Source of the DNA: Streptomyces sp. NBC_01571
GTDB lineage: Bacteria > Actinomycetota > Actinomycetes > Streptomycetales > Streptomycetaceae
Direction of reading: 5' to 3'
DNA: 64,000 nucleotides
NCBI RefSeq assembly: GCF_026339875.1
Contig: NZ_JAPEPZ010000001.1
Span: 4,960,001 to 5,024,000 of the forward strand
Both the position numbers and the translations under genes were made by a program. Shown here in pieces: positions 26,901-35,053 of the stretch; within the stretch, counting starts at the first letter, position 1; every line of letters starts with the position of its first letter. The notes beneath the pieces are model-generated. The model had not been told where the DNA came from. It worked only from the letters and a program-made list of their open reading frames with translations, and ran no database searches.

Positions 26901-27225
26901 GAATCGTCCCCTCCGTTATGTGTCTGTCGGTCCTGCTCTCCCCACCACCGCGACCGACACACCTGTGGGGTGGAGGAAGTCACTAGAGCCCCGGTGCCAC
27001 GACGGTTTTCAAGAGCGTTACATCGCGTACCTCTCGATGGCCTCTGACCTGCTCCAACGACCGGAACTAAGGCCGACTCCGCCCCTCTTACCCACGCATG
27101 GCCCTCAACGGCTCCGTCGGACCCGCGGTGAACCTGCGCTGCCAGTTCGACCCCACCAGGGTCTGACTTCCTCTTTTCGAACCTCATTTGAGGTACGATT
27201 TGGGGAAGTCGATCACGGAGGCTCG
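26901..27225. other. 325-bp divergent promoter region in the cargo
   Basis: It holds the start signals for the leftward 157-residue gene and the rightward two-gene operon, including a 14-bp palindrome at 27181. No gene is seen. Confidence 0.5.
27181..27194 (+). promoter_or_regulatory. Palindromic operator overlapping a -10 box
   Basis: ACCTCATTTGAGGT is a perfect 6+2+6 palindrome. Its right end runs into TACGAT (27193-27198), a good -10 hexamer, about 28 bp before the first start codon of the operon. The second operon gene encodes an XRE domain, so autorepression through this site is likely. Confidence 0.6.
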
Positions 27226-27936
27226 ATGCTGAAGCACCCTGCGCAACCGCCTGACAGCTCCACCAAGATCACTCCCCCCGACGAGGCGGACGCCCGCCTC
27301 CGTCAGTGGGGGCTCTCCGCCGAGCATTTTCGGGAGAGTGTCACGTTTGGCGACAACGCCCGGAAACGGGTCGATCAGCCGTGGTATCCGCGTACGTACG
27401 CAGGTGTGGCCATGTGGGCGGAAACGCTTGCAGGACTCCGTAAGCAACTGAAGAAGTTGCAGCAGGGCTGGCGCATAGGCCGGACGGGCAACTATGAAAC
27501 CGTCTACTCCGAGGAGAGGCACCTGGCCTTTGCTGTCGTCGCGGGCGACAAATACACTGGTACACGAGGGAAGCGCCATCCGAAGCTCACTAGGAAGAGG
27601 GGACCTAAGACCAGAGAGCGGGTAGAAAGGAACGCAGAATTCGTTCAGCCGACTCTCTGGGGGGAGATCGAAGGCGATCGCTCCAGACCGCTACAGAACG
27701 CCGACCTAACTCCCGACGAGGACTGCTCGACGTGGTTCCTGGTCGTCCACGCCGACGACGATGAAATTCGGTTGGAGGTCTCGCTAGCACGAGACATTGG
27801 AGACGGCCTGGTTGGCGAATGGGTGGAGCGCATCCTCATCCCGCCGATCCCTTCATCGGGAGCGGTAGCACCTATAGAGTCAGACGAGGATGACGACGAT
27901 GACGGAGAATCAATGGTATTCAGGGCTACTTCGTGA
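27226..27936 (+). CDS. Partner protein of the XRE-ImmA/IrrE operon, unknown family
   Basis: 236 residues, ATG with ACGGAGG upstream. The N-terminal third is charged and helical (DARLRQWGLSAEHFRESVTFGDNARKR, then AGVAMWAETLAGLRKQLKKL). The middle is mixed alpha/beta (NYETVYSEERHLAFAVVAGDKYTG) with a very basic KRHPKLTRKRGPKTRERVER. The C-terminus has WFLVVHADDDEIRLEVSLARDI and a poly-acidic run. It overlaps the next gene by 47 bp, indicating tight co-translation. It may be the target, toxin or antitoxin handled by the metallopeptidase; this is inference. Confidence 0.75.
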   Translation: MLKHPAQPPDSSTKITPPDEADARLRQWGLSAEHFRESVTFGDNARKRVDQPWYPRTYAGVAMWAETLAGLRKQLKKLQQGWRIGRTGNYETVYSEERHLAFAVVAGDKYTGTRGKRHPKLTRKRGPKTRERVERNAEFVQPTLWGEIEGDRSRPLQNADLTPDEDCSTWFLVVHADDDEIRLEVSLARDIGDGLVGEWVERILIPPIPSSGAVAPIESDEDDDDDGESMVFRATS

Positions 27937-29032
27937 TGAAGGACCGTCATTTAATCCTGCGCGGCTGACATCAGCGAGAGAGCGTAGAGGACTTACGAAA
28001 CAGGGACTTGCTGAGCGGTGTGACGTTTCGCGGCGAACGGTTACAGCCTGGGAAGCCGGACAGGTGGATTCACCGCCGGCGGATCAGATTGCGCGAGCAC
28101 TATCCCTTCCGGAGTCCTACTTTTTCTCGGATGACCCACCGCAAGTGAAGGAGGAGTGGGTTACCTTTCGGGCTCTTTCGTCCATGACAGCCCGACAACT
28201 GCGAAGGGTGCTTGCGGTCAGCTCTATGGCAATCGAGCTGAGCGGATGGATTGACAAGCATTACGGCACGCCGATCACCGACCTACCCGACGTTGCCGAC
28301 CCGTCCGATGTCCCCCCAGCGATGGTAGCCGAGCAACTTCGATCGACCTGGGGACTACACCAGAAACCCATCAAGAGCATGCTGGCCCTCCTCGAACGAA
28401 GGGGGGTACGTGTGTTCTCACTCCCTGCGGCCGATCGAGAAATCGATGCCTTCTCCTTCAAATACGAAGGCCGACCCTTCGTGTTCCTAAATACAAGCAA
28501 GACAGCTGAGCGAACGAGATTCGACCTAGCGCATGAACTGGGCCACTTGGTATTGCACGATGCCGCCAACATGAACCTCTCAAGGCAGATCGAGCAAGAG
28601 GCTCACGACTTCGCCGCAAGTTTTCTGGTACCGGCCGATGGCCTATATGCTCAAGTGGTAGGAAAGCTTCGTCTAGATGATGTATTCAAGCTGAAGAAGT
28701 ACTGGAAGGTTTCGGCCCTTGCCATGGTTGAGCGCCTGTACCGGCTGGAATTCATTTCGGAGTGGAACAGAAGGCAATGGCTCATCGAGTTGTCCGAAAG
28801 AGGATTTCGCACTGCGGAACCAGAGGGAATCCAGGTGGAGGCTTCAAAGTTCCTTACCGATTTGTTCAAGCTGGCCAGGGAAGACGGGTGGACGTCCCGC
28901 GCGATCGCAGACCAGCTTCAGGAAAGCGAGCGTGACCTTGATGCATTGGTCTTCGGACTAGCCATGGCGGCCGTCCCTGGCGGAGGCCAAAAGAGCCCTG
29001 CCGTTACAGGCCACCTGCGAGTTGTTAGATAG
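27890..29032 (+). CDS. XRE-family regulator fused to an ImmA/IrrE metallopeptidase domain
   Basis: 380 residues. The helix-turn-helix XRE domain (about 24-80; LTSARERRGLTKQGLAERCD, VSRRTVTAWEAGQVDSP) is joined to an ImmA/IrrE zinc peptidase domain with HELGH (215-219, FDLAHELGHLVLH) and the downstream Glu region (IEQEAHDFAASFLVP). ImmA-type enzymes cleave repressors, as in ICEBs1. IrrE-type enzymes cleave regulators after DNA damage. Here sensor/protease and DNA-binding parts are in one chain, paired with an overlapping upstream gene. GC is lower than in chromosomal neighbours. Possible roles are a toxin-antitoxin-like or phage-response switch. Confidence 0.85.
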   Translation: MTTMTENQWYSGLLRDEGPSFNPARLTSARERRGLTKQGLAERCDVSRRTVTAWEAGQVDSPPADQIARALSLPESYFFSDDPPQVKEEWVTFRALSSMTARQLRRVLAVSSMAIELSGWIDKHYGTPITDLPDVADPSDVPPAMVAEQLRSTWGLHQKPIKSMLALLERRGVRVFSLPAADREIDAFSFKYEGRPFVFLNTSKTAERTRFDLAHELGHLVLHDAANMNLSRQIEQEAHDFAASFLVPADGLYAQVVGKLRLDDVFKLKKYWKVSALAMVERLYRLEFISEWNRRQWLIELSERGFRTAEPEGIQVEASKFLTDLFKLAREDGWTSRAIADQLQESERDLDALVFGLAMAAVPGGGQKSPAVTGHLRVVR

Positions 29033-29531
29033 CGGGAACGTGCGTTCTCACCACGTGGCCGAGGAGGCTCCGGAAGCGCTCGCGTCCTCCCTGGCGGGCT
29101 TCTTCGCCGGGGGGCCCGAGTGACCTGAGTCCGGCCGGAGCCGCCGTCGCTCCCTGCCGCCGAAGGGAAGGAGCTGAGGCGCACTGAGCATCCGTTCCGA
29201 CGGCCCGGAGACGGTCCGGCGCCCGTGACACACCCAGGGGCCGGCGGTCCGCGACCGTCGGCCCCGAGGCGTCGTCTCGGCGGCGCCCCGCCCCAACCTG
29301 CGGCCACAGCATCGGCAGGTTCTTCCAGCTCGAACGCCGTCACCTCGGAGCGGTACCCCCCTCCGACTTCTTGTTGCGCAGGAAGTGGCGTTGGCCCGAA
29401 ACGACTTCGTACGCTCGCCGTCAGCACAGCGCTGACCGGAAAACTCGACGGTCAGGTGGGTACTGCGAGATAGCCCCTCGGCGGTGGCTGTCGGGGGCTC
29501 TTCCGGGGTGTTCGGGGGTGTCGGGAGGAGT
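29033..29531. other. 499-bp gap between the metallopeptidase gene and IS110
   Basis: It contains an alpha/beta-hydrolase-like C-terminal remnant (29036-29124) and, nearer the transposase stop, the presumed right end of the IS110 element, whose exact border is not visible. No intact gene is supported. Confidence 0.45.
29036..29124 (+). pseudogene. Alpha/beta-hydrolase C-terminal remnant
   Basis: The frame reads SHHVAEEAPEALASSLAGFF followed by AGGPE and a stop. This resembles the catalytic-His tail of alpha/beta hydrolases (SHxxxEEAPE-x-LA). It begins abruptly right after the metallopeptidase stop, so an old deletion or insertion junction lies there. Confidence 0.5.
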
Positions 29532-30863
29532 TCAGGCGGCTGCCGGGGCGAGGGTGACGTCGTGGCCGAGGGCCTTGAGCTGGCGGACCAGGTCGCGGGC
29601 CTTGCGTGCGGGGTCGAGGTTGCGGGCATGGAAGTCCGCGCCCAGTTCGCGGTAGCGGGCGGTCGGGTTGGCCATCAGGTGCCAGACGGACACCAGGATC
29701 GAGCGGGCGACCGCGACCAGGGCTTTCATGTGGCCGCGGCGTTTGACGATGCGCCGGTAGCGGGCGCCGAGGAAGGTGTCGGTGCGCGCGGCGGAGATCG
29801 CCGCCTCGCCCAGGGCTCCCCGGAGCCAGGGATTGCCCTTGCCCGTCGGCCCGGAGGTGTTCTTCCCGCCGGACTGGATGGTGCGTGGGGAGAGTTTCGC
29901 CCAGGAGACAAGGTGGCCGGCGGTGGGGAAGACGGTCATGTCCAGGCCTGTCTCGGCGAGGATCACCTGAGCGGTGCTGGGGCCGACGCCGGGGATCTCG
30001 TCGAGTCGTTCCACGTCGGTGATCGGCATCAGCGTGCCCTGACCCGGGCCTTCGTCGTCCTCGGTGGTGGACAGTTCGGCCAGGCGGATGGTGATCCGGG
30101 CGGTGAGCTTGTCGATCTGCACGGTGAGGTAATCGACGGTGTCCAGCAGTATCCGGCACATGAATGCGTGGTGCTCCTCGAACCGGCCGGTCAGGGCTTC
30201 GGCGAGGGTGGTGTGACTGGCCTTGATCGTGCCGTGGGCCAGGTCCGCGAGGGCCTTGGGGCTGCGCTCGCCCGCGATCAGTGCCTGCAGCATCGCGCGC
30301 CCCGAGACCCCGAAGATGTCGGCGATCACGGTGGACAGCTTGATCTGGGCGTCTTCGAGGAGCTTCTCGGTTCGCTGCTTGTGGCGGGTGCGCTCGTGGG
30401 TCATCACCGCACGCGCCCGGGTGAGGTCGCGCAGTTCACGGACCGGCTTCGGGGGCACGAACGAGGCCCGGAGCATGCCGCGCTCGGCCAGCTTCGCCAG
30501 CCAGACCGCGTCCAGGCGGTCGGTCTTCGGCCGGCCCGGGACGTTCTTGACGTCACGGGCGTTGACCAGCCAGCACTCCAGGCCACGCGACTCCAACAGG
30601 AAGAAGTACGGCTTCCAGTAGGTCGATGTGGCTTCCATGACCACGCGGGTGACGCCCTGGCAGATGAGGTGGTCGGCCAGGTCCAGGATCGCGCCGCTGG
30701 TCGCGATGGTGTTGAAGACGCGCTGGGTCCGAAAGCCCGGCCTGTCCTCGTGCGGCAGGCGCACGCACACCATCCCGGACGCCTTGGCGATGTCGATCGC
30801 CGCGACCCGCTCCACAAGCTCGACCGCCTGCTCGATCTCCTCGATGTCTTCGGCCTCAGCCAT
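29532..30863 (-). CDS. IS110-family transposase (DEDD)
   Basis: 443 residues. N-terminal RuvC-like DEDD domain: Asp in AAIDIAKASGMVCV, Glu in VVMEATSTYWKPY, Asp pair in PKTDRLDAVWLAKLA. C-terminal Transposase_20 domain with the helix-hairpin-helix-like IPGVGPSTAQVILAE and the conserved Ser region SGGKNTSGPTGKGNPWLRG. IS110 recombinases use a DEDD/Ser active site guided by an element-encoded bridge RNA. The reading frame is full length with no lesion, so the copy may be active. Confidence 0.93.
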   Translation of the reverse strand: MAEAEDIEEIEQAVELVERVAAIDIAKASGMVCVRLPHEDRPGFRTQRVFNTIATSGAILDLADHLICQGVTRVVMEATSTYWKPYFFLLESRGLECWLVNARDVKNVPGRPKTDRLDAVWLAKLAERGMLRASFVPPKPVRELRDLTRARAVMTHERTRHKQRTEKLLEDAQIKLSTVIADIFGVSGRAMLQALIAGERSPKALADLAHGTIKASHTTLAEALTGRFEEHHAFMCRILLDTVDYLTVQIDKLTARITIRLAELSTTEDDEGPGQGTLMPITDVERLDEIPGVGPSTAQVILAETGLDMTVFPTAGHLVSWAKLSPRTIQSGGKNTSGPTGKGNPWLRGALGEAAISAARTDTFLGARYRRIVKRRGHMKALVAVARSILVSVWHLMANPTARYRELGADFHARNLDPARKARDLVRQLKALGHDVTLAPAAA

Positions 30864-30897
30864 GAACCCCTCCCCTTCACACCGTGCCAGTACAGGA

Positions 30898-31046
30898 CGG
30901 TGCCTGCCCGTGGGACCGCTGGGGGAGCGAGAATCTGACCGGCGTGCTCGGAGGCAACAGTGCGTGGCCCCTCTGCGGTCCCGGCGCCAGACTGACCTAC
31001 GGGCTCACAGTCCCAACGAAGCATCGGGGTCGGCGGGCAGGCACCG
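30898..31046 (-). ncRNA. Candidate IS110 bridge RNA
   Basis: In the non-coding DNA just upstream of the transposase, CGGTGCCTGCCCG (30898-30910) pairs perfectly with CGGGCAGGCACCG (31034-31046), closing a 149-nt structure. A second 8-bp pair, GGGACCGC (30912-30919) with GCGGTCCC (30975-30982), is nested inside. Length, location and structure fit the bridge RNAs known for IS110-family elements. Target and donor loops were not resolved. Confidence 0.5.
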
Positions 31047-31446
31047 CGATCATGTTTTCACGCCAGCAAGGCGTACCCGAAAGGGATCAGGGGGACTGAC
31101 CTGTAATCGAACGGCCATCGTTGGCCCTTGTTGGCCGCTGTGGGCCACCATTCGACGGCCCACAGACGGCCCGGTGTCGCCTCAGCCCTGAGCTCTGCGT
31201 CCCCAACGCGACCGCGCAATGTGCACCCCTCGGCTCCGGATGGTTGCACTGCTCTCTCCACCGGTTCAGGTCTCGTTGTTGGTCTGCCAGGGGCCATGGG
31301 TTGCCCTTCAGAACCTCTCTCGGCATGCGCCACCTCGGTCGATCAGCCCCCATCCCACCGGGCTAACTCCTTCGTCCGTTGGTGACCAGGGCGGCCCACA
31401 TCGACCGCACCTGCCACGTACGAGCGATCCAACGATTCCCCCTTGC
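31047..31446. other. Gap upstream of the HEPN gene, with element-arm-like repeats
   Basis: 31110-31172 resembles the sequence right of att A: both have TCGTTGGCC-like runs and two CGGCCCA(C/G) units 11 bp apart. No att core is found at the expected position about 90 bp to the left, where IS110 DNA lies instead. The rest shows no gene. Confidence 0.5.
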
Positions 31447-32832
31447 ATGCGGACTTGCGTTAGAGGACCATTGCTTAGTCGGTTATCAGACCTCCTGAGG
31501 GGGAACGAAAAATTGCCCGAGCTTACCGCAGGCCGATTCGAAGCAACTCCCCACACATGGGAAATAATTAGGGCTGCAGATCAATTTACGCTACAGATGA
31601 CCTCGATCCACGAAATCAACAAAACTGTATTACCAGAACTGGAAGCGCAGGCAAAAAATCGCACCAATCGCATAATCGAAGAAATTACGCAGCATCTTCC
31701 CGAAGATGAGGTGCCACACCTCACAGAAGGAATGAGAGATTTCGCCAAGGGGGTTCTTTCGCTTACAGATCCGAAAGAAGGGGAGAGAGAGGCTACTTTC
31801 ACATTCTCTCTGGATGGGTCACCGGGCGCAGCCTTGTCACAGCTAACCTGGCTCACCATGGAGCAAGTGCAAGCCGCCCCTCATCATGACCTACTACGGA
31901 ACTCCCTCCTCGTCTCTTCGATATCAGGGTTTGAGGTTCTCTTCGGCAGGGTTGCGCGCTCCATATTCAAAGTAAACAAGGCGGCACTCAATGACTCCGA
32001 CCACGCATTCACACTGCAGCAGCTCGCCGACTTTGCGTCACTCGATGACGCAAGGGAGTTTCTGCTAGAACAGCGAGTATCTAAGCTGCTATATGAAAGC
32101 CTTGACGGGTGGGAGAAGTGGCTCAAACGGGCAGGCGGAGGCGCATCTATGGTGGCACTTCCGGTGGACTGGCCTAAACTTCGAGAGGCATTCGCCCGCA
32201 GAAATCTACTCGTGCACGCTGACGGCGTCGCAAATCATCTCTACCTAGAGATTGTCAGTAAGCTTACACCTCGGACTCCTGTTCAGCTGGGTGAAAAATT
32301 GAGGGTCAATGGCCAGTACCTCGATGAGCACCTTCAGGAGATTCTCGCCCTAGGTAGGCTCCTTAGCGTTGATGTAGGCATGAAACTCCACAAGAGAGAG
32401 AAAGAGGCGTACCTATCCACACTCACGACAGACATTAACAGGTTGTCACATAAAGGGCTTTGGCGTACATGCATAGCCCTCTCCAAATACGCTCTCGGCT
32501 GCGAACTGACACGCAGTCAGGAAATTAACGTTCGCACGCGGGGATGGATCGCCCAGAAAGAAGAAATTGGACTAGATAGCATTAAAGGCGAAGTAGAGGG
32601 GTGGGACGTTAGCGGCTTGGCTCCAATTTTCGCTTTGCGAAAGGATGCAATCCTTGAATTGGATTCAACTATCGACAAGGTGCGCCCACTCCTGGAAGAC
32701 GGGACAATCACTGTCTTCGATGTCGCAACGGATCCGCTATATAAAAGCTTCAGGAAACAACTGAAATCGGAAATAGTGGCGGCCGGGCAATTGGAACAAG
32801 CAGACTCCGAAGAAGCGTTCACAGAGAAATAG
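31447..32832 (+). CDS. HEPN-domain protein, putative ribonuclease-type defence or stress effector
   Basis: 461 residues from ATG (no clear ribosome-binding site). A TTG at 31513 with GAGGGGG upstream would give 439. The middle region reads like a RiboL-PSP-type HEPN domain: SISGFEVLFGRVARSIF, FTLQQLADFASLDDAREFLL, DWPKLREAFARR then NLLVHADGVANHLYLEIV. The RX4H signature is R252-NLLV-H257. HEPN RNases act in toxin-antitoxin, abortive-infection and CRISPR-associated systems. The N-terminal 150 and C-terminal 180 residues are helical with no named domain. GC is clearly below the window average, indicating transfer. No membrane segment is seen. Confidence 0.75.
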   Translation: MRTCVRGPLLSRLSDLLRGNEKLPELTAGRFEATPHTWEIIRAADQFTLQMTSIHEINKTVLPELEAQAKNRTNRIIEEITQHLPEDEVPHLTEGMRDFAKGVLSLTDPKEGEREATFTFSLDGSPGAALSQLTWLTMEQVQAAPHHDLLRNSLLVSSISGFEVLFGRVARSIFKVNKAALNDSDHAFTLQQLADFASLDDAREFLLEQRVSKLLYESLDGWEKWLKRAGGGASMVALPVDWPKLREAFARRNLLVHADGVANHLYLEIVSKLTPRTPVQLGEKLRVNGQYLDEHLQEILALGRLLSVDVGMKLHKREKEAYLSTLTTDINRLSHKGLWRTCIALSKYALGCELTRSQEINVRTRGWIAQKEEIGLDSIKGEVEGWDVSGLAPIFALRKDAILELDSTIDKVRPLLEDGTITVFDVATDPLYKSFRKQLKSEIVAAGQLEQADSEEAFTEK

Positions 32833-32884
32833 ACGGTTTCATCAACTGCGCCCATCGTTGACCACCCCTGCCCGGCTCTCGCGA

Positions 32885-32939
32885 CGACGCGTAGAGAAGG
32901 GACCCGGACACTTTGTCCGGGTCCCTTCTCTACGCGTCG
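32885..32939. terminator. Long bidirectional hairpin containing GACCCGGA inverted pair
   Basis: Two 26-nt perfectly complementary arms with a CTT loop; the core is GACCCGGACA...TGTCCGGGTC. It lies between the HEPN gene and the XRE/flavoprotein cassette. Confidence 0.85.
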
Positions 32940-33041
32940 CCCATCCTTGTTTCAGCCCTGAAACAAGCAGGCCAACTGCCTGCCTCACCTTCCGCTCTGT
33001 ACGGTGAGACGGGCCCCTACCGCTCGCAGGAGGCAGCACTA

Positions 33042-34277
33042 ATGCGTGGTCTTGGAGATCACCTCAGCGTCGGTGAACGCATCGCGTTCTACCGGAAGCG
33101 TCGTGGCTACACGCAAGAAGTGCTCGCCGGCCTTGTAGGGCGTAGCACCGACTGGTTGGCGAAGATCGAGACGGGGCGCCGGAAGCCTCCCCGGATCGAC
33201 ATGCTCGCGGAGCTCTCGCGCATTCTGCGTGTGCCCCTCGGGGACCTGCTCGGTCAGACCGTGCTCATGGAGGACGAGAAGCAGCAGGATGACGTTCCGG
33301 CCGTGCGTGACGCGCTCATGAGCCCGCGTCGGCTATCGCGTCTGCTCTTTGGCCCCGAGGCTGAAGTGCAGCTTCCCACGCCGGCGCCCGTAGCCGTACG
33401 CGTCGAGCAGGCATGGAACGACTACCAAGGTGGGCGGCTCGGCAGCGTCATCGCCGCGCTTCCCGCACTTCTTCAGACCGCGCAAGAGCTAGAGGAGCGA
33501 GCCGCACGGCGCGGCGAGGACCGTAGCGACTGCTGGGCAGTCTCAGCCCGTACTCACCACCTCGCAGCGACGACCCTCGCGAAGATCGGTGAGTCGGACA
33601 TCTCATGGCTCGCTGCGGAGCGTGCAATGCGTGCCGCAGACGAGTCCGACGACCCGCTCGTGCTGGCGTCCGCCGCACGGTCCGGGACACACGCCCTGCT
33701 GGCCAACGGCCGGTACGACGACGCGTTGGAGTTGGGCAACACGGCTGCCGCGTGGCTCTCGTCTCAGGTGACCGACAACGACCCTGCGGCCCTGAGTCTG
33801 CTGGGGATGATCCACCTGCGGGCGGCCGTCGCGGCGGCTCGCCACCAGGACCGGCCCACCGCAACCGGCCTGCTGGACCGAGCCGAGGAACTCGCGGATG
33901 ACCTCGGCTCGGATGAGAACTACTGGCAGACAGGCTTCGGACCCACGAACGTCCTGCTTCACCGCCTGTCGGTTGAGCTGGACCTCGACAACGTGTCGTA
34001 CGTGGTGGAACACGGCCGGATCAACGTCGATCACATGCCTCAGGAACGCAGCGTGTCGCACCGCATCGACTTCGCGCGCGCACTCTCGCTCAACGGGCAG
34101 GGCGATGAAGCATTCACCGAACTCCGCACGGCCGAACGCACTTCGCCGCAGCTCGTACGCAACAATCCGAGGGTTCGCGAGACGCTGCGAGATCTGATCA
34201 AGCAATCACCTGTCACCGGTGGCTCGCGATCGTCCGAGGTGTTCGTGATGGCTCAACGGTGCAGGGCGGTGCAGTGA
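33042..34277 (+). CDS. XRE-family regulator with C-terminal TPR-like domain
   Basis: 411 residues. The start at 33042 is set by AGGAGG; the longer open frame runs through the upstream hairpin. The N-terminal HTH (LSVGERIAFYRKRRGYTQEVLAGLVG) is followed by long helical repeats (SDISWLAAERAMRAADESDD, YDDALELGNTAAAWLSSQV, TATGLLDRAEELADDLGSDE) resembling TPRs. This architecture is common in Streptomyces AICEs, next to the same flavoprotein gene. The stop overlaps the flavoprotein start (GTGA), so the two are co-translated. Confidence 0.85.
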   Translation: MRGLGDHLSVGERIAFYRKRRGYTQEVLAGLVGRSTDWLAKIETGRRKPPRIDMLAELSRILRVPLGDLLGQTVLMEDEKQQDDVPAVRDALMSPRRLSRLLFGPEAEVQLPTPAPVAVRVEQAWNDYQGGRLGSVIAALPALLQTAQELEERAARRGEDRSDCWAVSARTHHLAATTLAKIGESDISWLAAERAMRAADESDDPLVLASAARSGTHALLANGRYDDALELGNTAAAWLSSQVTDNDPAALSLLGMIHLRAAVAAARHQDRPTATGLLDRAEELADDLGSDENYWQTGFGPTNVLLHRLSVELDLDNVSYVVEHGRINVDHMPQERSVSHRIDFARALSLNGQGDEAFTELRTAERTSPQLVRNNPRVRETLRDLIKQSPVTGGSRSSEVFVMAQRCRAVQ

Positions 34278-34837
34278 GTTCAGGCAAGCGTGGGGTGCTC
34301 GGAGTCGTCGGTTCGGCGGCCGGAGGCGTAGAGGCATTGCGCACCGGCCTGGTTGAGCCCGCGATGGAGCGCGGCTGGCAGGTTGCTGTCACTCTGACGC
34401 CGACCGCAGGTCAGTGGCTACGATTGAGCGGTGAGGTCGAGCAGTTGGAGAAGCTGACCGGCCTACCCGTCCGCCACGAACTGCGCCTTCCTGGCGAGAC
34501 GCGACCGCACCCGGCCGTTGACTGCTACGTGGTGGCCCCCGCGTCGGCGAACATGGTGGCCAAGCTCGCCACGGGCCTGATGGACAACCAGGCGCTCACT
34601 CAGGTGGGCGAGGCGATCGGCACTCTCGGGTTGCCCGTCGTCGTCTTCCCTCGGGTGAACGCGGCGCACGCTCGCCACCCGGCGTGGCAGCACCACATCG
34701 ACACCCTCCGGGCGGGGGGCGTACTCATCGTCTACGGTCCGGAGGTGTGGCCGCTATACGAGCCGCGCGAAGCGCCGACGGGCCGTGAACTGCCTTGGGG
34801 GGCAGTGCTGGACGCCGCGGACCAAGCGACCCGATGA
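34274..34837 (+). CDS. Flavoprotein of the HFCD (phosphopantothenoylcysteine decarboxylase-like) family
   Basis: 187 residues from a GTG overlapping the XRE stop. It has a flavodoxin-like fold with GVVGSAAGGVEALRTGLVEP, the PASANMVAKLATGLMDN motif of the flavoprotein/HFCD family, and LPVVVFPRVNAAHARHP. The homo-oligomeric FMN proteins of this family decarboxylate cysteine-containing peptides or coenzyme precursors. The partner here is only a regulator, so the role is unclear. A hairpin terminator follows at 34869. Confidence 0.85.
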   Translation: MSSGKRGVLGVVGSAAGGVEALRTGLVEPAMERGWQVAVTLTPTAGQWLRLSGEVEQLEKLTGLPVRHELRLPGETRPHPAVDCYVVAPASANMVAKLATGLMDNQALTQVGEAIGTLGLPVVVFPRVNAAHARHPAWQHHIDTLRAGGVLIVYGPEVWPLYEPREAPTGRELPWGAVLDAADQATR

Positions 34838-34868
34838 CGATTCGTCAACCACCCTGACCTGCGTGGAA

Positions 34869-34899
34869 AGAGGACCCGGACACTCTGTCCGGGTCCTCT
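34869..34899 (+). terminator. Terminator with GACCCGGA inverted pair
   Basis: The 14-nt arms AGAGGACCCGGACA and TGTCCGGGTCCTCT surround a CTC loop, 30 bp after the flavoprotein stop. The core matches the hairpin at 32885, so the cassette is bracketed by similar hairpins. Confidence 0.85.
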
Positions 34900-35053
34900 G
34901 CCGCTCACGGCGACATGCTCATTGGCATGCCAGGGATCAATGAGCGAAGCGGCGAGCTGGAATGCATGTCTCCTGCTGAACTCGCTTTGATCAAAGCGAG
35001 TTTGAGGGACGCATGCCTCAGGGTCGAACGACTGCTGAGGCGTGCGGATGAAC

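Noticed and set aside
29484..30938. Plus-strand open frame opposite the IS110 transposase
   Set aside because: The real gene is the minus-strand DEDD transposase; this frame is its complement.
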